NCBI GenBank assembly: GCA_047618565.1
Contig: JBLHKW010000129.1
Span: forward strand, 1 to 15,486
Origin: JBLHKW01 sp047618565
GTDB taxonomy: Bacteria; Planctomycetota; UBA1135; GCA-002686595
Direction of reading: 5' to 3'
DNA: 15,486 nucleotides
The notes below the pieces were generated by a model. It did not search any database. It saw only the letters and a list, made by a program, of their open reading frames with translations, and was not told the DNA's origin. Position 1 is the stretch's first letter, and the number at the start of each line of letters is the position of its first letter. This document shows, one piece after another, positions 6,774 to 12,954 of this stretch. Both the position numbers and the translations under genes were made by a program.

Positions 6774-9118
6774 GACGTGACGTGACGCAGCTTCGCGTAT
6801 TGCACAAGCAGCTGTTTCGAGCCGTGGTGGATGAAGTCGACCGTGGCGCGTGCGTTCACCTGAGATCCCGTCAGCGCCACGATCCGCCCGCGACCGAAGT
6901 GGTCGTGCTCGACGCGATCCCCGACCTTCAGATCGACCACACCGGCCGGTGCCTCGAACTCTCCAAGCGCGTCTGCGCCGTCATCCTCATCACCCCCATC
7001 CGCGCGGACTTCCCAGGGGATCTCCTCCAGGAACCGTGACGGCTGCGACCAGCGTTCCTGCCCGAAGAACTGGCGCGTCGTGGCGTAGGTCAGACAGAGG
7101 CGCTCCTCTGCGCGCGTCATTCCGACGTAGAACAGTCGACGCTCCTCTTCGAGCGCATCATCGGACTCGGACGCCTCGGCCAGGGCGCGCGCGTGGGGCA
7201 ACAGCTCCTCCTCGACGCCCGCGATGAAGACCGCCGGAAACTCGAGCCCCTTCGACGCGTGCAGGGTCATCAGGGTGACTTTTTCGGTCTCTTCCTCCAT
7301 GCCGTCGGTCTCGCTGACGAGCGCGACGTCCTCGAGGAACCCGACCAGATGTCCGTCAGGATTCAGCCGGTCGTACTCGGCGGCGTGCGACAGCAGTTCG
7401 TCGACGTTGGCCTCGCGATCCTCGATTCCGGTGCCATCGTCCATGGCGCGCATCCAGCGCCCACGATCGATCTCGAGCAGGACCGCATCCAGAGCGACGG
7501 CCGCGTCGACCTCGCGGTAGGCCTGCAATGTCTGCATGAGCTCACGGAACTCGGCCAGCCCCTTCTTCGCTCGCCCACGAATCGCAGCCAGTGCATCTTC
7601 GTGTGCGAGCGCCGCCAGCATCGACATGCCGTGCGCAGCGGCCCATTCCGTCAGACGCGCGAAGCTCGTCTCTCCGACGCCGCGCGCGGGCACATTGACG
7701 ACGCGCTGGAATGCCAGATCATCCACGGGGTTGACGATCAGGCGCAGGAAGGAGAGCAGGTCGCGGATCTCGCGCCGTGAGTAGAACTCGACGCCGCCGA
7801 CGATCTGGTACGGCAGGCCCGCATAGCGCAGCGCACTCTCGAGCGCGCGCTGCATGAAGTTGGCACGATAGAGGATCGCCACACCAGACGGAGCGACGCC
7901 ATCCCGCCCCAGCTGGTGGATGCGCTCGGCGATGGCGCGCGCCTCGTCGTTCTCGTCAGCGCACTCGAGCACGGTGATCTTCTCTCCGTCCCCGAGGTCC
8001 GACCAGAGCTCCTTGGCCTTGCGCGCCGAGTTGTTCGCGATCACGGCGCTGGCGGCCTTGAGGATATTGCCCTTCGAGCGATAGTTCTGCTCGATGCGCA
8101 CGATCTTCGGGCTCTCGTGATCTTCCTCGAAGGCCAGGATGTTCCTGATGTCCGCTCCACGCCAGGCGTAGATCGACTGGTCCGGATCGCCGCAAACCGC
8201 CAGGTTGCCGTGCCCGCCCGACAGGTATTTCGAGAGCTGGTACTGCACGCGGTTCGTGTCCTGGTACTCGTCGACCATGACGTACCGGAAGCGGTTCGCG
8301 TAGCGCTCGCGGACGGCCGGGTGCTTCTCGAACAGCTCGAGGGTCTTGAGCAAGAGGTCGTCGAAGTCGAGCGCGTTGTTCTCGCGCATGGCTTTCTCGT
8401 AGCCCGTCGAGACACGCGCCAGGACCTCGTCCTCCATGCCCTCCTCGGAGGAGTCCCAGTCCTGCTCGGGCTTCGGCTTGAAGCGCTTGTTCTTCTGCTC
8501 GGAGATCAGGCCACCCACCATCGCCGGACGGAAGCGCGTCAGGTCAAATCCCGCCGCCTTGATCAGGCGCTTGAGCAACAGGTTGCGATCCGACGTGTCG
8601 TAGATCGAGAAGTCGCGCGTGTAGCCCTCGAGAGCCTCGATATCCGTGCGCAGGATGCGCGCACACATCGAGTGAAACGTGCTCACCCAGAGCCCGCGCA
8701 CGCCCGGCAGGCGCGCCTCGACCCGCTCGCGCATCTCGCGCGCAGCCTTGTTGGTGAACGTGATCGCGAGGATCTCCCAGGGCGCGACGCCGCAGCCCTT
8801 GACCAGCCAGGCGATGCGACTGGTGATCACGCGCGTCTTCCCCGAGCCCGGCCCGGCCAGGATCAGGAGCGGGCCCTCCATGTGCGTCGCAGCGGCACGC
8901 TGGGGTTCATTCAGGCCGTCGAGGATGTCCTCCGCGCCCGGCCCCGATTCGGGTCCAGCCGCGGCCCCATCCGGCGTCCCGCCAGCGAGGGATTCCCAGG
9001 GCAAAGCCCCAGGCGCCTGGTCGAAGAGGTCACCCTCCGAGTACTGCGCGTCATCGGATGGCGAGCCCTGCTGGGCCCCGGTCAGGTCGGTCGGTGTCGG
9101 CTCGCTTCCAAGGTCCAT
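6770..9118 (-). CDS. pcrA: ATP-dependent DNA helicase, UvrD/PcrA type (superfamily 1A)
   Basis: This is a 782-residue protein from ATG 9118. Helicase motifs appear in order: Q-motif LNEPQRAA (69-76), motif I GPGSGKT (89-95), FTNKAAREM (121-129), STFHSMCARILR (146-157), motif II DEYQDT (283-288), GDPDQSIYAWRG (310-321), QNYRS (344-348), LMTLHASKGLEF and, towards the end, LFYVGMTRAEERL. The last 55 or so residues (LKVGDRVEHDHFGRGRIVAL ... KQLLVQYAKLRHV) match the Tudor-like RNA-polymerase-interacting tail of PcrA/UvrD. The enzyme translocates 3'-to-5' on single-stranded DNA and serves nucleotide excision repair, mismatch repair, replication-conflict resolution and transcription-coupled repair. 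The first 65 residues are an acidic, Gly/Pro-rich extension not found in the typical protein. It heads a leftward operon. Whether it is called uvrD or pcrA is a naming choice; only one helicase of this type is in the window. Confidence 0.96.
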   Translation of the reverse strand: MDLGSEPTPTDLTGAQQGSPSDDAQYSEGDLFDQAPGALPWESLAGGTPDGAAAGPESGPGAEDILDGLNEPQRAAATHMEGPLLILAGPGSGKTRVITSRIAWLVKGCGVAPWEILAITFTNKAAREMRERVEARLPGVRGLWVSTFHSMCARILRTDIEALEGYTRDFSIYDTSDRNLLLKRLIKAAGFDLTRFRPAMVGGLISEQKNKRFKPKPEQDWDSSEEGMEDEVLARVSTGYEKAMRENNALDFDDLLLKTLELFEKHPAVRERYANRFRYVMVDEYQDTNRVQYQLSKYLSGGHGNLAVCGDPDQSIYAWRGADIRNILAFEEDHESPKIVRIEQNYRSKGNILKAASAVIANNSARKAKELWSDLGDGEKITVLECADENDEARAIAERIHQLGRDGVAPSGVAILYRANFMQRALESALRYAGLPYQIVGGVEFYSRREIRDLLSFLRLIVNPVDDLAFQRVVNVPARGVGETSFARLTEWAAAHGMSMLAALAHEDALAAIRGRAKKGLAEFRELMQTLQAYREVDAAVALDAVLLEIDRGRWMRAMDDGTGIEDREANVDELLSHAAEYDRLNPDGHLVGFLEDVALVSETDGMEEETEKVTLMTLHASKGLEFPAVFIAGVEEELLPHARALAEASESDDALEEERRLFYVGMTRAEERLCLTYATTRQFFGQERWSQPSRFLEEIPWEVRADGGDEDDGADALGEFEAPAGVVDLKVGDRVEHDHFGRGRIVALTGSQVNARATVDFIHHGSKQLLVQYAKLRHVTS

Positions 9119-9127
9119 GGGCCACGG

Positions 9128-9133
9128 ATTCTA
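9128..9133 (-). promoter_or_regulatory. Putative -10 box of the pcrA operon
   Basis: On the minus strand TAGAAT matches TATAAT at 5 of 6 positions and is separated from the helicase ATG by 9 nt (CCGTGGCCC), which contains no Shine-Dalgarno. The predicted transcription start is within about 3 nt of the ATG. No clear -35 box is visible upstream. The same geometry occurs before the LptF/G-type gene. Confidence 0.45.
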
Positions 9134-9187
9134 ATCGGGGGCGACACCCTCCGAGCGGACTCCAGGCCAGATATTGGACTGGAAAGA

Positions 9188-9218
9188 CCCCCGGGTCGAA
9201 ACGGATGCGACCCGGGGG
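9188..9218. other. Strong G+C hairpin in the intergenic stretch between pcrA and the pseudokinase gene
   Basis: CCCCCGGGTCG at 9188-9198 pairs perfectly with CGACCCGGGGG at 9208-9218 around a 9-nt loop (AAACGGATG). Neither side is followed by a T-run, so an intrinsic terminator is unlikely. A smaller hairpin follows at 9242-9260 (GGCCTG, 7-nt loop, CAGGCC). Both sit upstream of the pcrA start and the pseudokinase promoter. The roughly 290 bp from 9119 to 9407 contain no supported gene; an open frame from TTG 9287 is probably fortuitous. Confidence 0.6.
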
Positions 9219-9407
9219 GCGAGGCCCGGTACTGAGAGAAGGGCCTGTAGCGGTCAGGCCGCCGGACCTCTCGAACCGGAAGGCATTTGGCTCGCACCTA
9301 TCCGCCCGGTCCAGGCTGCGCTACGAGGATCGCGAGAGGCTGTGACGGAGATTTTCGACTGTTTTTGAAAGCCCTCGTCGCGGCCCCAGCAGCCCCGCCG
9401 GGCCCCG

Positions 9408-9413
9408 TATACT
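9408..9413 (+). promoter_or_regulatory. Putative -10 box upstream of the WaaP-like pseudokinase
   Basis: TATACT matches TATAAT at 5 of 6 positions. Transcription would begin near 9420, after the in-frame TTG at 9287, which argues against that early start. The box is 9 nt before ATG 9423, the start of a 27-codon ORF, repeating the -10-to-ATG distance seen before the LptF/G-type and pcrA genes. No convincing -35 box is seen. Confidence 0.4.
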
Positions 9414-9422
9414 CGTGGATCG

Positions 9423-9506
9423 ATGCAGCCCGCTGTCCAGCGATCCCGAGCCCTGTCCGCCAGCTCGCCAGCGCCCCTGGCCGGGTGTCCTCCATGTCCG
9501 AACTGA
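9423..9506 (+). CDS. Possible 27-residue leader ORF overlapping the pseudokinase start
   Basis: The ATG at 9423 lies 9 nt after a TATACT box and opens a 27-codon frame, beginning MQPAVQRSRALSAS and ending in TGA at 9504-9506. The end overlaps the ATG of the downstream gene (9494) by 13 nt in another frame, an arrangement that can couple translation of the two. The peptide is Pro/Ala/Ser/Arg-rich, has two Cys near its end (GCPPCPN) and matches nothing I recognise. It could equally be a chance ORF in a 5' untranslated region. Promoter position and overlap are its only support. Confidence 0.25.
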   Translation: MQPAVQRSRALSASSPAPLAGCPPCPN

Positions 9507-10279
9507 CCTTCGCGACGGAAGTCGGAGAGCTGCGGGTGCGCGGTTGGTGCGCGGACACGATGCGCGCTGCGGCCCAGCTCGGGCGAGATCTGGCCCGCGC
9601 CGGGCGCGCGCGCGACGACTGGATCGACTTCGAGGGGCGCAGCGTGCGCTTGAAGGCCAGGCCCTCCAGCCGGCGGTCCCCCTCGATTCGGCCGCTGGTG
9701 CGCCGCCCGACCCCCGTCGGCGCACCAGCCATTCAGGAATACATCCACCTGTCCTGGCTGATCGAGCGCCACTTCCAGACCGTGCTGCCGCTCGCCGCCG
9801 GGGTCTTCTTGCGGCGCCATGCGCCGCAGTTCCAGTACCTGCTCACCCGACGCGAGCGTGACACCCTGCCCTTGAACGAAGCGCTCCGGAGCGCCGACCA
9901 GCCCGAGCGGGACCTGCTGCGAGACGAGCTGGCGCGCGAGCTCGGACGCATGCATGCCCTCGGTTTCAGGCACGGCAACCTGAGTGCCTGCAGCCTGCTC
10001 GTACTGCCCTTCGCTGCGCAAAACCGGCGACGCCTCGTGTTCCTCAAGCCCTGCGGCCAGCGCGCGCGTGGCCCACTCGAGGCCGACGTGGCCCAGATCC
10101 TCGCTGCGGGGCACTTCGACGAGGACCAGGGCGAGGGACTCATGGCCGCCTACGCGGTACAACGCCGGGCCCAGGGCCGCCCCATCGACGGTCACACGCT
10201 ACGCTCGCGCGTCACGCGTGCGCGGGCGCGGATCGAGCGCCTCTCCAAAAATACCCCGACGTCCGCATGGGACGACTGA
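9494..10279 (+). CDS. WaaP/LPS-kinase-like protein lacking catalytic residues (predicted pseudokinase)
   Basis: This is a 261-residue protein from ATG 9494 (MSELTFATEV); GTG 9485 is an alternative, and the longer frame from TTG 9287 crosses the predicted promoter. The layout follows the LPS kinase family: SVRLKARPS (K54 as possible ATP-binding Lys), a helix with E91, a hinge-like stretch FQYLLTRRE, and RELGRMHALGFRHGNLSACSLLV ending at 170 in place of the catalytic loop (described here in two parts: ELGRMHALGF, then RHGNLSACSLLV). The catalytic Asp is N162, the loop Asn position is S167, and the metal-binding Asp is K185 (LVFLKP). Phosphotransfer by the usual mechanism is therefore unlikely; substrate binding or regulation of a partner is possible. 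It resembles the kinase at 910-2286 in the same regions, so the two are probably distant paralogues. It faces away from pcrA and stands alone; the next gene is convergent. No signal peptide or membrane helix is seen. Confidence 0.7.
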   Translation: MSELTFATEVGELRVRGWCADTMRAAAQLGRDLARAGRARDDWIDFEGRSVRLKARPSSRRSPSIRPLVRRPTPVGAPAIQEYIHLSWLIERHFQTVLPLAAGVFLRRHAPQFQYLLTRRERDTLPLNEALRSADQPERDLLRDELARELGRMHALGFRHGNLSACSLLVLPFAAQNRRRLVFLKPCGQRARGPLEADVAQILAAGHFDEDQGEGLMAAYAVQRRAQGRPIDGHTLRSRVTRARARIERLSKNTPTSAWDD

Positions 10280-10396
10280 CGTTCGACGGCGCGCCATCGG
10301 CACGGTGACCGGCTCGGGCGCTCCCTGGCGGACCTGCTGAGGGCCCGTCTGGATGTTTCCCTACGAGGTTCCCAACATGGGCGACCCCTGCGAGCT

Positions 10397-10425
10397 GACG
10401 AGCAGCTGAACGCCTCGTCGACGAG
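10397..10425. terminator. Weak hairpin / palindrome between convergent genes
   Basis: GACGAG at 10397-10402 can pair with CTCGTC at 10414-10419, and CTCGTCGACGAG at 10414-10425 is itself a perfect 12-nt palindrome. There is no T-run, so terminator activity is only suggested by its position between the convergent stops at 10279 and 10428. Nothing else is recognisable in this 148-bp gap. Confidence 0.2.
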
Positions 10426-10427
10426 CC

Positions 10428-10910
10428 TCAGTCCTGATCGCGGCGTTCCCGGTCAGGCACGCGACTGGCCAGCGCGGCGCGCAGCTCCGCACGCTTTCCG
10501 TTCGGGATCTCCATCGACATCCAGCGCTCGCCGACCCGCAGCCGCAACCTCTCGCGGCCGAGTTCCCACTCCTCGAACTCCTCGAAGGCGCGCGCGATCC
10601 AGCCGCGGTAGATTCCACCTTCACCAAAGCCAAAGTCCGCGGCGCCGGGGGCGAGCCAGGTCAGCATGAAGGCTCCGTACAGCGCGACGACCGCGTGCAT
10701 CCCGGGAAAGTCCTGGGCGTTCAGGCTGATCATCGCAAGCCCCACCTGGACGGCGAACAGGATCGGCTTGCGTCCCTCGGAGTCCGAGCGCGAGTAGATC
10801 GGGCGGCCGATCTTCGGATCGCGTTTCATGCGCGCGTAGGCGACGATGCCCAGACCCACGAGGGTCACCACCTGGGCCAGAAACAGGATGAGCAGGATGC
10901 TCTGATCCAT
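10428..10910 (-). CDS. Small membrane protein of unknown function, third gene of the sigma operon
   Basis: This is 160 residues from ATG 10910 (MDQSILLILF). A GTG at 10922 would add four residues; neither start has a clear Shine-Dalgarno, and ATG is preferred because it places the first helix directly at the N-terminus. Hydrophobic segments lie at about 4-24, 49-66 and 71-89. A soluble C-terminal domain follows, GEGGIYRGWIARAFEEFEEW then RERLRLRVGERWMSMEIP, which resembles the pattern of small bacterial membrane proteins with a PH-like domain (a basic or Gly-Ile-Tyr strand, then a Trp-ending helix, then beta strands). I cannot assign a named family. It begins 18 nt after the stop of the FecR-like gene and is probably cotranscribed with it and the sigma factor. 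Confidence 0.72.
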   Translation of the reverse strand: MDQSILLILFLAQVVTLVGLGIVAYARMKRDPKIGRPIYSRSDSEGRKPILFAVQVGLAMISLNAQDFPGMHAVVALYGAFMLTWLAPGAADFGFGEGGIYRGWIARAFEEFEEWELGRERLRLRVGERWMSMEIPNGKRAELRAALASRVPDRERRDQD

Positions 10911-10928
10911 TGAGGAGCCCACGATGCG

Positions 10929-12005
10929 TCAGTCCCAGAAGAGCGCTAGCGCTTCGAGGGGCGGAAGGTGCGTATCCTCGATCGGCTTCTTCTTCGCGAA
11001 GCCCGGTCCAGCAAGCTCGGAGGTGCCAGCTGGAATGCTCTGCGACTCCTCGACCGGGTCGACCATCGGCCGCGCCTCTACCGTGCCCTCGGAACAGCAC
11101 AAACAGGTCGCCTCGCCATCGAACACGTCCAGTCCGAAAACCGTTCCGACCACGTCGACCTCCATGAACGGTGCGGCCACGGTCATCCGCGATCCGGGAA
11201 AGGCGGGACCGGTCGCGACCCGCAGGGCGCCCTTGTCGCCGCGCAGGAAGAAGTGGCGCGGATCGGCACCTGCAGGCTCCTCGCCCGTGAGGTCGTCGCC
11301 GCCGAGACGGTTGATCTGCAGCAACTCCACGCGGCTGTTGGCGGCCAGCTCGACCACGAAATACTCGCCTATCACGAATTGCGCCGGGTCATCGCCGGTG
11401 GCGATGACCTGTGCCGAACTCAGCCGGTCTTCGGCCTGCTGCGGGTCGAGGCCAGCGAGGCTCTCGCCGTCGACCGTGAGTCCGGAGGCAACCAGGTCGA
11501 CGCCCGGCACGGCCTCCCAGGCCAGGACCGAGGCCACCTGGACCAGTGCGGTGACCGGCTCGGTGACCGGCTCGATCGGAGTCGGTCGCATCAGCACCAG
11601 TACAGCGGCAGCCGCCGCCAGCACACCGCCCGCGAGGAGGCGCCAGCGCATGCTCAGGCTACGCGCCCTGCGCGGCACCCGCTGGCTGCGTTGAGGCCGC
11701 GCGCTGCGCCTCGGAGCGCGCACGGCCGAACGGCCAGCGACAAACTCGCTGCGCAACTGCTGAAAGAACTCGCCGCGCGCAGGGGGCGCAGGGATCTGAT
11801 CGAGATAAGGACCGACCTCTCGCTCGAGCGCCTCGACGTGCGCGTCATCGTCTGACGCCGCCAGGTTTCCCTGAACGAATGCCTGCTGCAACTCGGCCCG
11901 GAACTCGGCGCGCGCTTCCGGCACAACCCATGCGCCCAGCCAGTCGGCCGGTTGCTCCCCGTCACCCTCAGGCCGGTCGGTTAGGTTGGAATCGCGTTCG
12001 CTCAT
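10929..12005 (-). CDS. FecR-domain transmembrane protein, putative anti-sigma factor
   Basis: This is a 358-residue protein from ATG 12005. The cytoplasmic N-terminus (1-118) carries two copies of a short motif, PEARAEFRAELQQAFVQG (29-46) and PPARGEFFQQLRSEFVAG (74-91), and ends in a strongly basic stretch. A single membrane helix spans about 121-139. The periplasmic part contains a FecR-type domain (about 208-315): FVIGEYFVVELAANSRVELL, LRVATGPAF, and MTVAAPFMEVDVVGTVFGL, then FDGEATCLCCSEGTVEARP, with the Cys-rich CLCC at 301-304. FecR-family proteins transmit envelope signals to an ECF sigma factor, and the sigma gene lies 23 nt upstream in the same operon. The partnership is inferred from gene order. 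There is no TonB-dependent receptor nearby, so a classic iron-siderophore circuit is not indicated. Confidence 0.85.
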   Translation of the reverse strand: MSERDSNLTDRPEGDGEQPADWLGAWVVPEARAEFRAELQQAFVQGNLAASDDDAHVEALEREVGPYLDQIPAPPARGEFFQQLRSEFVAGRSAVRAPRRSARPQRSQRVPRRARSLSMRWRLLAGGVLAAAAAVLVLMRPTPIEPVTEPVTALVQVASVLAWEAVPGVDLVASGLTVDGESLAGLDPQQAEDRLSSAQVIATGDDPAQFVIGEYFVVELAANSRVELLQINRLGGDDLTGEEPAGADPRHFFLRGDKGALRVATGPAFPGSRMTVAAPFMEVDVVGTVFGLDVFDGEATCLCCSEGTVEARPMVDPVEESQSIPAGTSELAGPGFAKKKPIEDTHLPPLEALALFWD

Positions 12006-12028
12006 GGAGTCCGGTGGAGTCTTCTCGG

Positions 12029-12688
12029 CTAGGTTTCGAGTGACCTGGAGAGGACATCGCGCAGCTCCTCGAGAGCCCTCGAGTAGCGCTTGCGTACTGC
12101 GGCCTCGTTGCGGTCGAGGGTCTGGCTGATCTCTGCGAAGGACAGGCCCTCGTAGTAACGCATCACGAGGGTCGCCCGCATGCTGTCGGGAAGGTCTGCC
12201 ACGGCCTCCTCGATCACGCGCGTGGTCTCGCGCGCTTGCAACTCCTCGCGCGGTCCGAGATCGCCGGACGGACTGGGACGCGCGTTCTCATCGTCGATCG
12301 ACCCGACCTCGCGCAGCCCCTCCTGGTGCCTGCGGGAGCGCCAGAAATCGCGCGTCTTGTTCGTCGCTATCGTGAACACCCACGGGCGCAGGGCGCGCGT
12401 GGGGTCATAGCTCGGTAGCGACTGGTGGATGTGCATGAAGATCTCTTGGGTCAGGTCTTCCGCCAGGTGGGCTTCCCGCAGAAGCCGGCGCACGTAGGCG
12501 TAGACGCGATCGAAGTACAGGTTGTAGAAGAGCGTCAGCGCCTCCGGATCACGATCCCTCAGCCGTTCGCGGTCGGCCGGATCGAGGTCCTGGAAACGGT
12601 CCCGCGGCTGCCCGAGGGCGGTTTCCGCCGCGCCCGGGTCCCCCGAGGGCGTCTCTTCTTTCCTGGAGTTCGAAGGTTGGAGCGTCAT
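12029..12688 (-). CDS. ECF-type RNA polymerase sigma factor
   Basis: This is a 219-residue protein from ATG 12688. Region 2 spans about 46-120: DPEALTLFYNLYFDRVYAYVRRLL, with core-binding LAEDLTQEIFMHIHQSL and the -10-recognising RPWVFTIATNKTRDFWRSRRHQ (each named here by its key residues E77, D78, W103 and W116). A 35-residue acidic linker leads to region 4 at about 155-212, with LPDSMRATLVMRYYEGLSF and the helix-turn-helix AEISQTLDRNEAAVRKRYSRAL. There is no region 1.1 or region 3, as expected for the ECF group. The first 40 residues are a polar extension. It is followed by a FecR-like gene and a small membrane protein, which fits a sigma/anti-sigma switch. A possible promoter hexamer lies 84 nt upstream. 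The specific ECF subgroup is not determinable by eye. Confidence 0.93.
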   Translation of the reverse strand: MTLQPSNSRKEETPSGDPGAAETALGQPRDRFQDLDPADRERLRDRDPEALTLFYNLYFDRVYAYVRRLLREAHLAEDLTQEIFMHIHQSLPSYDPTRALRPWVFTIATNKTRDFWRSRRHQEGLREVGSIDDENARPSPSGDLGPREELQARETTRVIEEAVADLPDSMRATLVMRYYEGLSFAEISQTLDRNEAAVRKRYSRALEELRDVLSRSLET

Positions 12689-12772
12689 TGTGACCCCGTA
12701 TCGGGCCTAAATGCGGGCAGCACTGAGGGAGGGCCGGCCGCGTCTGGAGAACCGCCCGCCGCCGAGTCCAAC

Positions 12773-12778
12773 AGGATA
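12773..12778 (-). promoter_or_regulatory. Possible -10 box of the ECF sigma operon
   Basis: On the minus strand TATCCT (in the context GCTATCCTG) is the most consensus-like hexamer upstream of the sigma gene, giving a 5' leader of about 78 nt. No clear -35 box is evident. If the sigma factor controls its own operon, the real promoter would have a different signature, so this is a weak call. Confidence 0.25.
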
Positions 12779-12855
12779 GCAGGCCGGCGCCCGGAGTGTC
12801 GAATCCGGACCGCTGCAAGGCGCTCCCAGAATCACCTTCACGAAACCCCGCTCCA

Positions 12856-12886
12856 TTGAAATACTGCCGCCTGCCGAGAGTAGATC
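12856..12886 (+). promoter_or_regulatory. Possible promoter of the secreted-protein gene
   Basis: TTGAAA at 12856-12861 and TAGATC at 12881-12886 resemble -35 and -10 boxes separated by 19 nt, slightly longer than usual. The leader to ATG 12955 would be about 60 nt. The 266-bp gap between the divergent sigma gene and this gene holds no other recognisable feature. Confidence 0.25.
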
Positions 12887-12954
12887 GCCGCAGGAGCGGC
12901 CCTGCTCCACGCCCCAGACCTACCGACGACGGATCCGACCGGAAAGATTCCCCC

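Noticed and set aside
7916..9235. 439-codon open frame on the plus strand
   Set aside because: It lies opposite the helicase, whose motifs are unmistakable; the antisense product has low-complexity Arg/Leu/Val composition.
9287..9493. N-terminal extension of the pseudokinase from TTG 9287
   Set aside because: The predicted -10 box at 9408-9413 lies inside it, the extra 69 residues show no domain, and the kinase-like sequence begins after ATG 9494.
10968..11855. 295-codon open frame on the plus strand
   Set aside because: It is antisense to the FecR-like gene, with no domain and no supported start.
12796..12954. N-terminal extension of the secreted protein
   Set aside because: It would place 53 Arg/Pro-rich residues before a signal peptide; ATG 12955 has a ribosome binding site and a signal peptide at its start.
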